Source: DASSKF01 sp035690725
Lineage (GTDB): Bacteria > Actinomycetota > Actinomycetes > Actinomycetales > Dermatophilaceae
Length of the DNA: 21,959 nucleotides
NCBI GenBank assembly: GCA_035690725.1
Contig: DASSKF010000008.1
Coordinates: forward strand, 1-21,959
Direction of reading: 5' to 3'
This document shows positions 15,203 to 21,959 of this stretch, in pieces. Below the pieces are notes generated by a model. The model was given only the letters and a program-made list of their open reading frames with translations. It did not search any database and had not been told where the DNA came from. The position numbers and the translations under genes were made by a program. The number at the start of each line of letters is the position of its first letter. Within the stretch, counting starts at the first letter, position 1.

Positions 15203-15237
15203 GCAGCGGCCCGCGCGCCGGCGCCGGCGCCGGTCCA

Positions 15238-15269
15238 CCTGAGACGTGACCGAGCGGGCGCGTTCTCGG
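15238..15269 (+). repeat. 32-bp direct repeat, copy 1
   Basis: The unit starts CCTGAGACGTGACCGAG and ends GCGCGTTCTCGG. It matches copy 2 at 31 of 32 bases. Within it GAGACGTG (15241-15248) can pair with CGCGTTCTC (15259-15267) with one bulged T, so each copy can form a hairpin. It lies 35 bp past the DUF2207 stop. Confidence 0.8.
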
Positions 15270-15288
15270 CCGGGTGGGGGCGGGTCGG

Positions 15289-15320
15289 CCTGAGACGTGA
15301 CCGAGCCGGCGCGTTCTCGG
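15289..15320 (+). repeat. 32-bp direct repeat, copy 2
   Basis: Second copy, offset 51 bp from copy 1, differing by one base (C for G at unit position 18). It ends 2 bp before the stop codon of the reductase remnant. The pair sits between convergent transcription units and might work as a double two-way terminator or belong to a dispersed repeat family. Confidence 0.8.
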
Positions 15321-15322
15321 CG

Positions 15323-15472
15323 TCAGCGTCGCCAGAAGAGGTGGTGCACCACTCCGCCGGGGCTGGGCACGACGTCACGGTGGTACCGGTAGAGCAGCTC
15401 CTCCGGTGAGTTCCACAGCCGGGAACCGGCACCGAGCTCCACGGGGGCGACGGCGACGTGCAGGGTGTCGTC
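15323..15472 (-). pseudogene. C-terminal remnant of a dihydrofolate-reductase/RibD-C family gene
   Basis: About 50 codons on the minus strand read DDTLHVAVAPVELGAGSRLW and end GGVVHHLFWRR before a TGA. This resembles the C-terminal strand-helix-strand end of dihydrofolate-reductase-family (RibD C-terminal domain) proteins, which in actinobacteria often end VVHHLFWRR or similar. The N-terminal three quarters, including the cofactor site, is absent. The same frame opens with a short Arg-rich stretch up to 15508 that has no likeness to the family, and the pyruvate carboxylase stop lies only 7 bp beyond. The well-preserved end suggests a fairly recent deletion. Recognition is from memory of the family pattern. 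Confidence 0.6.
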
Positions 15473-15515
15473 TCGACGGTGCTGACCTCGCCGCCGCGCC
15501 GAACTCATCGCGAGG

Positions 15516-18500
15516 TCAGGGGACGACCACCACGAGGAGGTCGCCGCCCTCGACCTGCTGCTGGCCGCTGACGGCCACCCGTTCGACGGTGCCGCCGACG
15601 GGGGTGGTGATCGCGGCCTCCATCTTCATCGCCTCGATGGTGGCCACCGCCTGCGCCGGCTCCACGGAGGTGCCGGCCTGGACGGCGAGGGTGACGACAC
15701 CGGCGAACGGCGCCGCGACCTGGCCGGGGACGCCCGGGTCGGCCCGTTCACTCGGCGTGACGTCCGCCTCGACCGAGCGGTCCCGGACCCGCACCGGCCG
15801 GAGCTGGCCGTTGACGGTGCACATGAGGGTGCGCATGCCCTGCTCGTCCGGGTCGCTCACGGACTGCAGGCCGAGCAGCAGCCGCTTGCCGGGCTCGAGG
15901 TCGACCGCGTGCTCCCGGCCGGCGACGAGGCCGTGCAGGAACTCCCGGGTCGGCACCACCGAGAGGTCGGAGTAGGCCGCCCGTGACTTCTCCAGGTCGT
16001 CGGTGGGCCCCGGGAAGAGCAGCCGGTTGAGCGTGGCGCGCGGCTCGGTCGCCAGGGCCTGCTCCTCCTCGGCCGTGAGGTCGGCGGAGGGGTGGCGGAT
16101 CGTCCGGCCGGCGAGCGCCCTGCTGCGGAACGGCTCGGGCCAGCCGCCCGGCGGGTCGCCGAGGTGACCGGCCAGGAAGCCGATGACCGAGTCCGGGATG
16201 TCGTAGGAGGCCGGGTTCGCTTCGAACTCGGCCGGATCGGCGCCCTCCGCGACCAGGGTGAGGGCGAGGTCGCCCACCACCTTCGAGGTCGGCGTCACCT
16301 TGACCAGGTTCCCGAGGATCGCGTTGGCCGCGGCGTACATGTCCTCGATCGCCTCGAAGCGGTCACCCAGGCCGAGCGCGTTCGCCTGCTGGCGCAGGTT
16401 GGACAGCTGCCCGCCGGGGATCTCGTGGGTGTAGACCCGCCCGGTCGGGGCGCGCAGCCCCGACTCGAACGGCTGGTAGAGCGCGCGCACCGCCTCCCAG
16501 TAGGGCTCGAGGTCCATCACCGCGGCGAGGTCGAGTTCCGTCGCGCGCGGCGTCTCGTCGGTCGCCGCGACCAGGGCGGACATCGACGGCTGGCTCGTCG
16601 TCCCCGACATGGGGGCGCTCGCGGTGTCGACCGCGTCGACGCCGGCGTCGATCGCCGCGAGCAGGGTGGCGAGCTGTCCGCCGGCGGTGTCGTGGGTGTG
16701 CAGGTGCACCGGCAGGTCGAAGCGCTCCCGCAGCGCGGTCACCAGGGTGTGCGCCGCCGGTGCCCGCAGCAGCCCGGCCATGTCCTTGATCGCCAGCACG
16801 TGCGCGCCGGTGGCGACGATCCGCTCGGCGAGCCGCAGGTAGTAGTCGAGGGTGTAGAGCTGCTCGCCCGGGCTGGTCAGGTCGCCGGTGTAGCACAGCG
16901 CGACCTCGGCGACCGCGGTCCCCGTGCCGAGGACCGCCTCGATCGCCGGTCGCATCTGCTCGACGTCGTTGAGGGCGTCGAAGATCCGGAACACGTCGAC
17001 GCCGGTGCGCGCGGCCTCGGTGACGAACGCGTCGGTCACGTGCGTGGGGTAGGGCGTGTAGCCCACGGTGTTGCGGCCCCGCAGGAGCATCTGCAGGGGC
17101 AGGTTCGGCATCGCCGTCCGCAGTGCGGCGAGGCGCTCCCAGGGGTCCTCGGCCAGGAAGCGCAGCGCCACGTCGTACGTCGCCCCGCCCCAGGCCTCGA
17201 CACTGAGCAGCTGCGGCGTCATCCGCGCCACGTGGCCGGCGACCTGCGCCAGGTCCCGGGTGCGCACCCGGGTGGCCAGCAGCGACTGGTGCGCGTCCCG
17301 GAAGGTGGTGTCGGTGACCGCGACCGCCTGCCGGGAGCGCAGCTCGCGGGCGAAGGCGGCCGGGCCCGCGACGAGCAGCCGGTCCCGGGCGCCGGGCGCC
17401 GGCGGCGCCGCCAGGTCCACCGCCGGCAGCTTGTCGGTGGGGGAGACCGAGGTGAGCGACTCGCCATACGGCTTGTTGACGGTGACGTCGGCCAGGTAGG
17501 TGAGCAGCCGTGTCCCGCGGTCGGCCGGCACCCGCGCGGTGGTCAGGTGCGGCCGCTCGTCGATGAACGACGTGGACAGCCGGCCGGAGACGAAGTCCGG
17601 TTCCTCCAGGAGCGCCTGCAGGAACGGGATGTTCGTCGACACCCCGCGCACCCGGAACTCCGCCAGGGCGCGACGGGCCCGGCTCACCGCGGTGGGGAAG
17701 TCACGACCGCGGCAGGTGAGCTTGACCAGCATCGAGTCGAAGTGCGCGCCGATGCGGGCGCCGACGAACACCGTGCCGCCGTCCAGCCGCACGCCGGCGC
17801 CGCCGGCCGAGCGGTAGACGCTGATCGTGCCGGTGTCGGGGCGGAACCCGTTGGCGGGGTCCTCGGTGGTGATCCGGCACTGCAGCGCCGCGCCGCGGAT
17901 GCGCAGGTCCTCCTGCCGCAGACCGAGGTCCTCCAGCGTCGCACCCGAGGCGATCCGCAGCTGGGAGCCGACCAGGTCGACGTCGGTGATCTCCTCGGTC
18001 ACCGTGTGCTCCACCTGGATCCGCGGGTTCATCTCGATGAACCGGTACGGGCGGGGGGCTCCGCCCCCCGCCCACCCCCCGAGCTCACGCTCGTCGAGGA
18101 GGAACTCCACGGTGCCGGCGTTCACGTAGCCGATCTGCTCGGCGAAGGCGAGCGCATCGGCGCAGATCCGGTCGCGCAGCTCGGGATCGAGGTTGGGCGC
18201 GGGTGCGATCTCGACGACCTTCTGGTGCCGGCGCTGCACCGAGCAGTCCCGCTCGAACAGGTGGACCCGGCCACCGGAACCATCGCAGAGCACCTGCACC
18301 TCGATGTGGCGCGGGTGCACCACCGCCTCCTCGAGGAAGACGGTCGGGTCGCCGAAGGCCGAGTCCGCCTCCCGCATCGCCGCATCGAGCGCCGCCCGTA
18401 GCTCGGCGGCGTCCTCGACCCGCCGCATGCCCCGCCCGCCCCCACCGGCGACCGCCTTGACGAACAACGGGAAGCCGATGTCGCCCGCGGCGGAGAGCAG

Positions 18501-18929
18501 CTCGTCCACGTCCGCGCTCGGCGCCGAGCCGCGCAGCGTCGGCAACCCGGCCGCCCGTGCCGCCTCGATGGCACGTGCCTTGTTGCCGGTCAGGTGCAGC
18601 ACCTCGGCCGGCGGTCCGACGAAGGTGAGCCCGGCTGCCGCGCAGGCCTCGGCCAGGCGTGGGTTCTCCGACAGGAAGCCGTAACCCGGGTAGACCGCGT
18701 CCGCGCCGCACGCCACCGCGACCCGCACGATCTCCTCGGGGTCGAGGTAGGCCCGCACCGGGTGCCCCGGTTCGCCGATCTCGTAGGCCTCGTCGGCCTT
18801 GAGCCGGTGCTCGCTCGTGCGGTCCTCGAAGGGGAAGACCGCGACCGTCGTCGCGCCCAGCTCGTGTGCCGCGCGGAAGGCGCGGACGGCGATCTCGCCG
18901 CGGTTGGCGACCAGGACCTTCTGGAACAT
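15516..18929 (-). CDS. pyc: Pyruvate carboxylase
   Basis: A 1137-residue multidomain biotin enzyme that carboxylates pyruvate to oxaloacetate for anaplerosis. The biotin carboxylase domain spans about 1-450 (VLVANRGEIAVR, ATP loop AGGGGRGMR, FIEMNPRIQVEHTVTEE). The carboxyltransferase domain starts near 538 (VTDTTFRDAHQSLLATR) and has the CYTGDL and HLHTHDTAGG metal/active-site segments. The C-terminal biotinyl domain carries EAMKMEA with the biotin-accepting lysine near 1102. The ATG follows AAGGGAG by six to seven bases. Length is normal for Pyc. One oddity is an extra Gly/Pro-rich segment (ELGGWAGGGAPRPY, about 280-294) just before the ATP-grasp FIEMNPR motif, encoded by a GC palindrome. 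All catalytic motifs are intact, so it is probably active. Confidence 0.96.
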   Translation of the reverse strand: MFQKVLVANRGEIAVRAFRAAHELGATTVAVFPFEDRTSEHRLKADEAYEIGEPGHPVRAYLDPEEIVRVAVACGADAVYPGYGFLSENPRLAEACAAAGLTFVGPPAEVLHLTGNKARAIEAARAAGLPTLRGSAPSADVDELLSAAGDIGFPLFVKAVAGGGGRGMRRVEDAAELRAALDAAMREADSAFGDPTVFLEEAVVHPRHIEVQVLCDGSGGRVHLFERDCSVQRRHQKVVEIAPAPNLDPELRDRICADALAFAEQIGYVNAGTVEFLLDERELGGWAGGGAPRPYRFIEMNPRIQVEHTVTEEITDVDLVGSQLRIASGATLEDLGLRQEDLRIRGAALQCRITTEDPANGFRPDTGTISVYRSAGGAGVRLDGGTVFVGARIGAHFDSMLVKLTCRGRDFPTAVSRARRALAEFRVRGVSTNIPFLQALLEEPDFVSGRLSTSFIDERPHLTTARVPADRGTRLLTYLADVTVNKPYGESLTSVSPTDKLPAVDLAAPPAPGARDRLLVAGPAAFARELRSRQAVAVTDTTFRDAHQSLLATRVRTRDLAQVAGHVARMTPQLLSVEAWGGATYDVALRFLAEDPWERLAALRTAMPNLPLQMLLRGRNTVGYTPYPTHVTDAFVTEAARTGVDVFRIFDALNDVEQMRPAIEAVLGTGTAVAEVALCYTGDLTSPGEQLYTLDYYLRLAERIVATGAHVLAIKDMAGLLRAPAAHTLVTALRERFDLPVHLHTHDTAGGQLATLLAAIDAGVDAVDTASAPMSGTTSQPSMSALVAATDETPRATELDLAAVMDLEPYWEAVRALYQPFESGLRAPTGRVYTHEIPGGQLSNLRQQANALGLGDRFEAIEDMYAAANAILGNLVKVTPTSKVVGDLALTLVAEGADPAEFEANPASYDIPDSVIGFLAGHLGDPPGGWPEPFRSRALAGRTIRHPSADLTAEEEQALATEPRATLNRLLFPGPTDDLEKSRAAYSDLSVVPTREFLHGLVAGREHAVDLEPGKRLLLGLQSVSDPDEQGMRTLMCTVNGQLRPVRVRDRSVEADVTPSERADPGVPGQVAAPFAGVVTLAVQAGTSVEPAQAVATIEAMKMEAAITTPVGGTVERVAVSGQQQVEGGDLLVVVVP
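18049..18073. repeat. GC-rich palindrome inside pyc
   Basis: GGGCGGGGGGC (18049-18059), a 3-base loop TCC, then GCCCCCCGCCC (18063-18073): a perfect 11-bp stem. With the adjoining run of C it adds an in-frame Gly/Pro-rich stretch to the biotin carboxylase domain. The minus strand here is also dense in G-runs. Palindromes of the GGGGGGCTCCGCCCCCC type are, in my experience of actinobacterial genomes, mostly intergenic. Confidence 0.75.
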
Positions 18930-18963
18930 CGCGGGCTCCCTTGCTCCGGCGGGCTGGCCTTCG

Positions 18964-18969
18964 ATGGTA
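18964..18969 (-). promoter_or_regulatory. Possible -10 box of pyc
   Basis: TACCAT on the minus strand (TANNNT) lies 34 bp upstream of the pyc ATG, leaving a short leader with the AAGGGAG ribosome site. The -35 at 17 bp (GGAGCG) is poor. Confidence 0.35.
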
Positions 18970-18999
18970 GAAGTGCGGGGAGGGTGCGCTCCGGTCCCG

Positions 19000-19029
19000 T
19001 CGCCATCGTGAGACGGCGGTCCGTAAGAT
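19000..19029 (+). promoter_or_regulatory. Possible promoter of tmsA-tmsB
   Basis: TAAGAT (19024-19029) is a 4/6 match to TATAAT in TANNNT form. TCGCCA (19000-19005) is a 4/6 -35 at 18 bp. It points away from pyc, so the 154-bp gap between pyc and tmsA is a divergent promoter region. Confidence 0.45.
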
Positions 19030-19083
19030 GCCGCAGGAGGACCATCCACGACAGTGCCGGCACGGCGCCGGCTCGGAGGCGGA

Positions 19084-20454
19084 ATGCAGGGACGGCACGA
19101 GCAGGCTCGCAGGGCACTCGAGGCGCAGTACGCAGCCATCCCGCCGGGCGAGCCGGTCCGGCTGGCCAAGCGGACCTCGAACCTGTTCCGCCCCCGGCAG
19201 GAGGCCGACCGGCCGGGCCTCGACGTCCGGGCGTTCGACCGGGTCCTGTCGGTCGACCCCGAGGCGCGCACCTGCGACGTGCAGGCGATGACGAGCTACG
19301 AGGACCTGGTCGACGCGACGCTGCCGCACGGCCTCATGCCGCTGGTGGTGCCGCAGCTGAAGACCATCACCATCGGCGGGGCGGTCACGGGTCTGGGCAT
19401 CGAGTCGTCCTCCTTCCGCAACGGGCTGCCGCACGAGTCGGTCCGGGAGGTCGAGGTGATGACCGGCGCCGGCGACGTCGTCGTGGCCACTCCCGAGGGC
19501 GAGCACGCCGAGCTGTTCCGCGCCTTCCCGAACTCCTACGGTTCGCTGGGCTACGCCACCCGGCTGCTCATCGACCTCGAGCCGGTGCACCCCTACGTGC
19601 ACCTGCGCCACGTGCGCTTCGACGACCTCGACGCGCTCGTCGACACGATGGGCGGGGTGGTCATCACCCGCGAGCACGACGGGCAGCAGGTCGACTTCAT
19701 CGACGCGGTCGTCTTCTCCGAGCGCGAGTCCTACCTGGTCCTCGGGTCGTGGGAGGACTCCGCACCGTTCACGAGCGACTACACCGGCGAGCAGATCTAC
19801 TACCGCTCGCTGCAGACCCGGCGTGAGGACCACCTCACGGTGCGCGACTACCTGTGGCGCTGGGACACCGACTGGTTCTGGTGCTCCCGTGCCTTCGGGG
19901 TGCAGAACCCGCGGATCCGCCGCTGGGTGCCGCGCCGCTACCTGCGCAGCGACGTCTACTCCTCACTCATCCGGTTCGAGAACCGGCACGGCTGGTATGC
20001 CCGGATGGCCGGCCTGCGCGGCGAGCTCCCGCAGGAGCGGGTGGTCCAGGACGTCGAGATCCCGGTGGAGCGGACGGCCGACTTCCTGCGCTGGTTCCTG
20101 CGCGAGGTGCCGATCGAGCCGATCTGGCTGTGCCCGCTGCGGTTGCGCGAGACGGCGACGAGCGCACCCGGCTGGCCCCTCTATCCGCTGGAGCCGGACC
20201 GGACCTACGTCAACGTGGGCTTCTGGTCGACGGCGACGATCGAGCCGGGCCGCGAGGACGGCGACGTCAACCGCCTGATCGAGGACCAGGTGGACGGGCT
20301 CGGCGGCCACAAGTCCCTCTACTCCGACGCCTACTACGGCGAGGAGAAGTTCTGGCAGCTCTACGGCGGGGAGGACTACGCCCACGCCAAGAAGGTCTAC
20401 GACCCCGAGGGGCGGTTGCCCACTCTCTACGACAAGGCGGTGAAGCGACGGTGA
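19084..20454 (+). CDS. tmsA: FAD-binding oxidoreductase for 10-methyl fatty acid synthesis (TmsA/BfaA type)
   Basis: A 456-residue flavoprotein with an FAD-binding-4 (PCMH-type) N-terminal half: AKRTSNLFRPR near residue 28, then VPQLKTITIGGAVTGLGIESSSFRNG at about 91-116, the flavin-binding loop. The C-terminal half (FSRAFG-like WCSRAFGVQNPRIRRWVPRRYLRSDVY and LRWFLREVPIEPIWLCPLR) matches the actinobacterial group related to sterol delta-24 reductases. In this pairing it reduces the methylene group that the next gene's product adds to oleoyl chains, giving 10-methylstearate-type lipids. The ATG at 19084 has GGAGG four bases upstream; an earlier in-frame GTG at 19054 lies too far (13 bases) from its own GGAGG. 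Its end overlaps tmsB by four bases. Confidence 0.85.
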   Translation: MQGRHEQARRALEAQYAAIPPGEPVRLAKRTSNLFRPRQEADRPGLDVRAFDRVLSVDPEARTCDVQAMTSYEDLVDATLPHGLMPLVVPQLKTITIGGAVTGLGIESSSFRNGLPHESVREVEVMTGAGDVVVATPEGEHAELFRAFPNSYGSLGYATRLLIDLEPVHPYVHLRHVRFDDLDALVDTMGGVVITREHDGQQVDFIDAVVFSERESYLVLGSWEDSAPFTSDYTGEQIYYRSLQTRREDHLTVRDYLWRWDTDWFWCSRAFGVQNPRIRRWVPRRYLRSDVYSSLIRFENRHGWYARMAGLRGELPQERVVQDVEIPVERTADFLRWFLREVPIEPIWLCPLRLRETATSAPGWPLYPLEPDRTYVNVGFWSTATIEPGREDGDVNRLIEDQVDGLGGHKSLYSDAYYGEEKFWQLYGGEDYAHAKKVYDPEGRLPTLYDKAVKRR

Positions 20455-21728
20455 CCAGGACCATCGGTCAGGCATTCGACCAGCTCTTCGGTGCGGACGT
20501 GCCGGTGCGGTTCAGTGCGTACGACGGCTCGACCGGGGGTGACCCCGGTGCCGAGATCGGCCTGCGCCTGGAGAACGAGCGGGGTCTGCGCTACCTGGTC
20601 ACCGCGCCCGGCTCCCTCGGTATGGCGCGTGCCTACCTGATGAACGACCTCACCGTCGAGGGTGCGCACCCGGGCGACCCCTACGGCCTGCTCAAGCTCA
20701 TCGAGGACCACGTGCACCTGCGCCGCCCGTCCCCGACCGACGTGCCCGAGCTGGCCAGGACGGTCGGGCTGCGCAACCTGCGCGTCCCGGAGCTGCCGCC
20801 GCAGGAGACGCCCACCCAGCTGCACCGCCTGCTGAACGGGCTGCGGCACTCCAAGTCCCGGGACGCGGAGGCGATCCACCACCACTACGACGTCGGCAAC
20901 GACTTCTACGAGCTGCTGCTCGGCCCGTCGATGACCTACACCTGCTCGTGCTACCCGCAGGCGGACGCCACCCTCGAGGAGGCGCAGGCGAACAAGTACG
21001 ACCTCGTCTGCCGCAAGCTCGACCTCAGGCCCGGTATGCGGTTGCTCGACGTCGGGTGCGGGTGGGGCGGCATGGTGCGGCACGCCGTCACCCACTACGG
21101 CGTCACCGCCCTCGGCGTGACGCTCTCCCGCGACCAGGCCGACTGGGCGGCCAAGCGCATCGCGTCCGAGGGCCTGTCCGGCCAGGCCGAGGTGCGCCAC
21201 ATGGACTACCGCGACGTGACCGAGCGCGGCTTCGACGCCATCAGCTCGATCGGGCTGACCGAGCACATCGGGGTGAAGAACTACCCGTCCTACTTCCGGT
21301 TCCTGCTCAGCCGGCTGCGGGACGGGGGGCGGCTGCTCAACCACTGCATCACCCGCCCCGACAACCAGCACCCCGGCATCCCCAGCACGGGGTTCATCAA
21401 CCGCTACGTCTTCCCCGACGGCGAGCTCACCGGCTCGGGTCACATCATCGGCGTCATGCAGGACATCGGCTTCGAGGTGCGGCACGAGGAGAACCTGCGC
21501 GAGCACTACGCGATGACCTGCCGGGACTGGGTTCGTAACCTGCGCGAGCACTGGGACGAGGCCGTCGACCTCGTGGGGGAGGGCAGGGCGAAGGTGTGGG
21601 CCCTGTACCTGGCCGGGTCGCGGCTGTCGTTCGAGCGCAACCGGATCCAGCTGCACCAGGTGCTCGGTGTCCGGGTCGACCCGGACGGCGACGCGCACAT
21701 GCCGCTGCGGCCCACGTGGGCCTCCTGA
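20451..21728 (+). CDS. tmsB: S-adenosylmethionine fatty acid methyltransferase, CFA-synthase family (TmsB/BfaB type)
   Basis: A 425-residue cyclopropane-fatty-acid-synthase-family enzyme. Its N-terminal lipid-binding region is followed by the family signature HHHYDVGNDFYELLLGPSMTYTCSCY (about 144-169). The SAM motif I is LLDVGCGWGG near 198-207, and SSIGLTEHIG lies near 265. In tms operons it transfers a methyl(ene) group to the double bond of phospholipid-bound oleate; TmsA then reduces it. It overlaps tmsA as GTGA, so the two are translationally coupled; the ribosome site is weak, fitting reuse of ribosomes. No third gene (tmsC) follows: ssrA begins 93 bp downstream. A plain cyclopropane synthase is less likely given the fused context with tmsA. 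Confidence 0.87.
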   Translation: MTRTIGQAFDQLFGADVPVRFSAYDGSTGGDPGAEIGLRLENERGLRYLVTAPGSLGMARAYLMNDLTVEGAHPGDPYGLLKLIEDHVHLRRPSPTDVPELARTVGLRNLRVPELPPQETPTQLHRLLNGLRHSKSRDAEAIHHHYDVGNDFYELLLGPSMTYTCSCYPQADATLEEAQANKYDLVCRKLDLRPGMRLLDVGCGWGGMVRHAVTHYGVTALGVTLSRDQADWAAKRIASEGLSGQAEVRHMDYRDVTERGFDAISSIGLTEHIGVKNYPSYFRFLLSRLRDGGRLLNHCITRPDNQHPGIPSTGFINRYVFPDGELTGSGHIIGVMQDIGFEVRHEENLREHYAMTCRDWVRNLREHWDEAVDLVGEGRAKVWALYLAGSRLSFERNRIQLHQVLGVRVDPDGDAHMPLRPTWAS

Positions 21729-21734
21729 CCGGCG

Positions 21735-21768
21735 GGGGGAATGACGTGGCAGGGCCGCGCGTTCCCCC
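21735..21768 (+). terminator. Hairpin between tmsB and ssrA
   Basis: GGGGGAA (21735-21741) pairs with TTCCCCC (21762-21768), a 7-bp stem with a 20-base loop, starting 6 bp after the tmsB stop. Its right arm is only 2 bp before the proposed ssrA -10. No T-run. Confidence 0.4.
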
Positions 21769-21770
21769 GG

Positions 21771-21821
21771 TAGACTCAGCACGTTGACAACTGAACAGGG
21801 AGATGTGTCCACCCCCGACCA
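21771..21821 (+). promoter_or_regulatory. ssrA promoter and 5' leader with rRNA-leader-like element
   Basis: TAGACT (21771-21776) is a TANNNT -10 box; the predicted start is near 21783, about 40 bases before mature tmRNA, leaving a leader to be trimmed (by RNase P in known systems). The leader holds TTGACAACTGAACAGGGAG (21784-21802). It includes a perfect TTGACA, but there is no -10 at 17 bp from it. It also resembles the GAGAACTCAACAG-type antitermination stretch that precedes 16S rRNA in many actinobacteria. Confidence 0.45.
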
Positions 21822-21959
21822 GGGGGTGATCGGTTTCGACGTTGGTCGCCGATTCAGGGGAAGCGGGTCGAGGAGGCAAGGTCACCTCGTTAACGCTCCT
21901 TGCAAACCAATAGGTGCCGATTCCAAGCGCACCGACTTCGCCCTCGCTGCCTGAGCGAG
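21822..21959 (+). ncRNA. ssrA: Transfer-messenger RNA (tmRNA), 5' part
   Basis: Begins GGGGGTGATCGGTTTCGAC, the conserved tmRNA 5' end (alanyl acceptor half plus the GGTTTCGAC block). It runs through GGGGAAGCG, a pseudoknot region and the tag reading frame, in the same order as mycobacterial ssrA. tmRNA rescues stalled ribosomes with SmpB, encoded earlier in this window. The 3' half, including the T-arm and acceptor 3' strand, lies beyond the window, so the RNA is partial. The 5' end is placed by alignment with mycobacterial tmRNA from memory and could shift by a base. Confidence 0.93.
21916..21954 (+). other. tmRNA proteolysis-tag reading frame
   Basis: Resume codon GCC at 21916, then a frame encoding ADSKRTDFALAA and a TGA stop at 21952-21954. 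The ALAA end is the usual degradation signal read by ClpXP-type proteases, and the tag differs from the mycobacterial ADSHQRDYALAA at only a few places. The preceding AATAGGT fits the usual bases before the resume codon. Confidence 0.9.

Noticed and set aside
15238..15320. The 32-bp repeats as a minimal CRISPR array
   Set aside because: There are only two units with a 19-bp separator, no cas genes are in the window, and the repeat lies between convergent gene ends, which fits a hairpin repeat better.
21784..21789. Perfect TTGACA before ssrA as a -35 box
   Set aside because: No TANNNT sequence lies 16-19 bp downstream and mature tmRNA would start too close. The TAGACT at 21771 is the better -10, placing TTGACA in the leader.
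21822..21959. ssrA as an attachment site for an integrated element
   Set aside because: tmRNA genes are common integration sites, but the 3' end where attachment usually occurs is outside the window and no integrase gene is present here.

Overview
The window is high-GC DNA from an actinobacterium. The evidence is GTG starts, TANNNT -10 boxes, an ftsE-ftsX-M23 peptidase-smpB block, an mycobacteria-like tmRNA (tag ADSKRTDFALAA), a fused pyruvate carboxylase and a tmsA-tmsB pair for 10-methyl branched fatty acids. The gene mix would suit a Micrococcales lineage such as Intrasporangiaceae, but that placement is a guess from gene content alone.

Positions 1-9363 are a catabolic island for deoxy-hexose/aldose sugars. 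A minus-strand operon (L-fuconate dehydratase, aldo/keto reductase sugar dehydrogenase, amidohydrolase-type lactonase cut by the window edge) diverges from a plus-strand pair (FAH-family hydrolase, SDR dehydrogenase). Together they encode every step of the oxidative L-fucose route to pyruvate and L-lactate. Behind them lie an FGGY sugar kinase and an L-fucose/arabinose-type isomerase, then a convergent FCD-GntR regulator and a LacI regulator.

The regulatory DNA is legible. A 15-bp palindrome, AGANATCNGATNTCT, occurs at the dehydratase promoter, at the hydrolase promoter (two mismatches) and in front of the GntR gene. It lies between -35 and -10, over the -10, and just downstream of a -10, respectively. 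A different 12-bp LacI-type site (GAAANCGNTTTC) lies just before the kinase and, in a related form, just before lacI. The island therefore seems split into an oxidative regulon under GntR and an isomerase-kinase regulon under LacI.

Positions 9364-15202 are core genome: ftsE, ftsX, a periplasmic coiled-coil M23 (LytM) peptidase probably activated by FtsEX, smpB, and a DUF2207 membrane protein. Positions 15203-15515 hold two near-identical 32-bp repeats and the C-terminal remnant of a dihydrofolate-reductase-family gene.

Positions 15516-18929 (minus) encode a full pyruvate carboxylase. Its biotin carboxylase domain carries an in-frame GC palindrome that looks like an inserted repeat. Positions 19084-21728 (plus) are tmsA-tmsB. 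The window ends inside ssrA (tmRNA), the RNA partner of SmpB.
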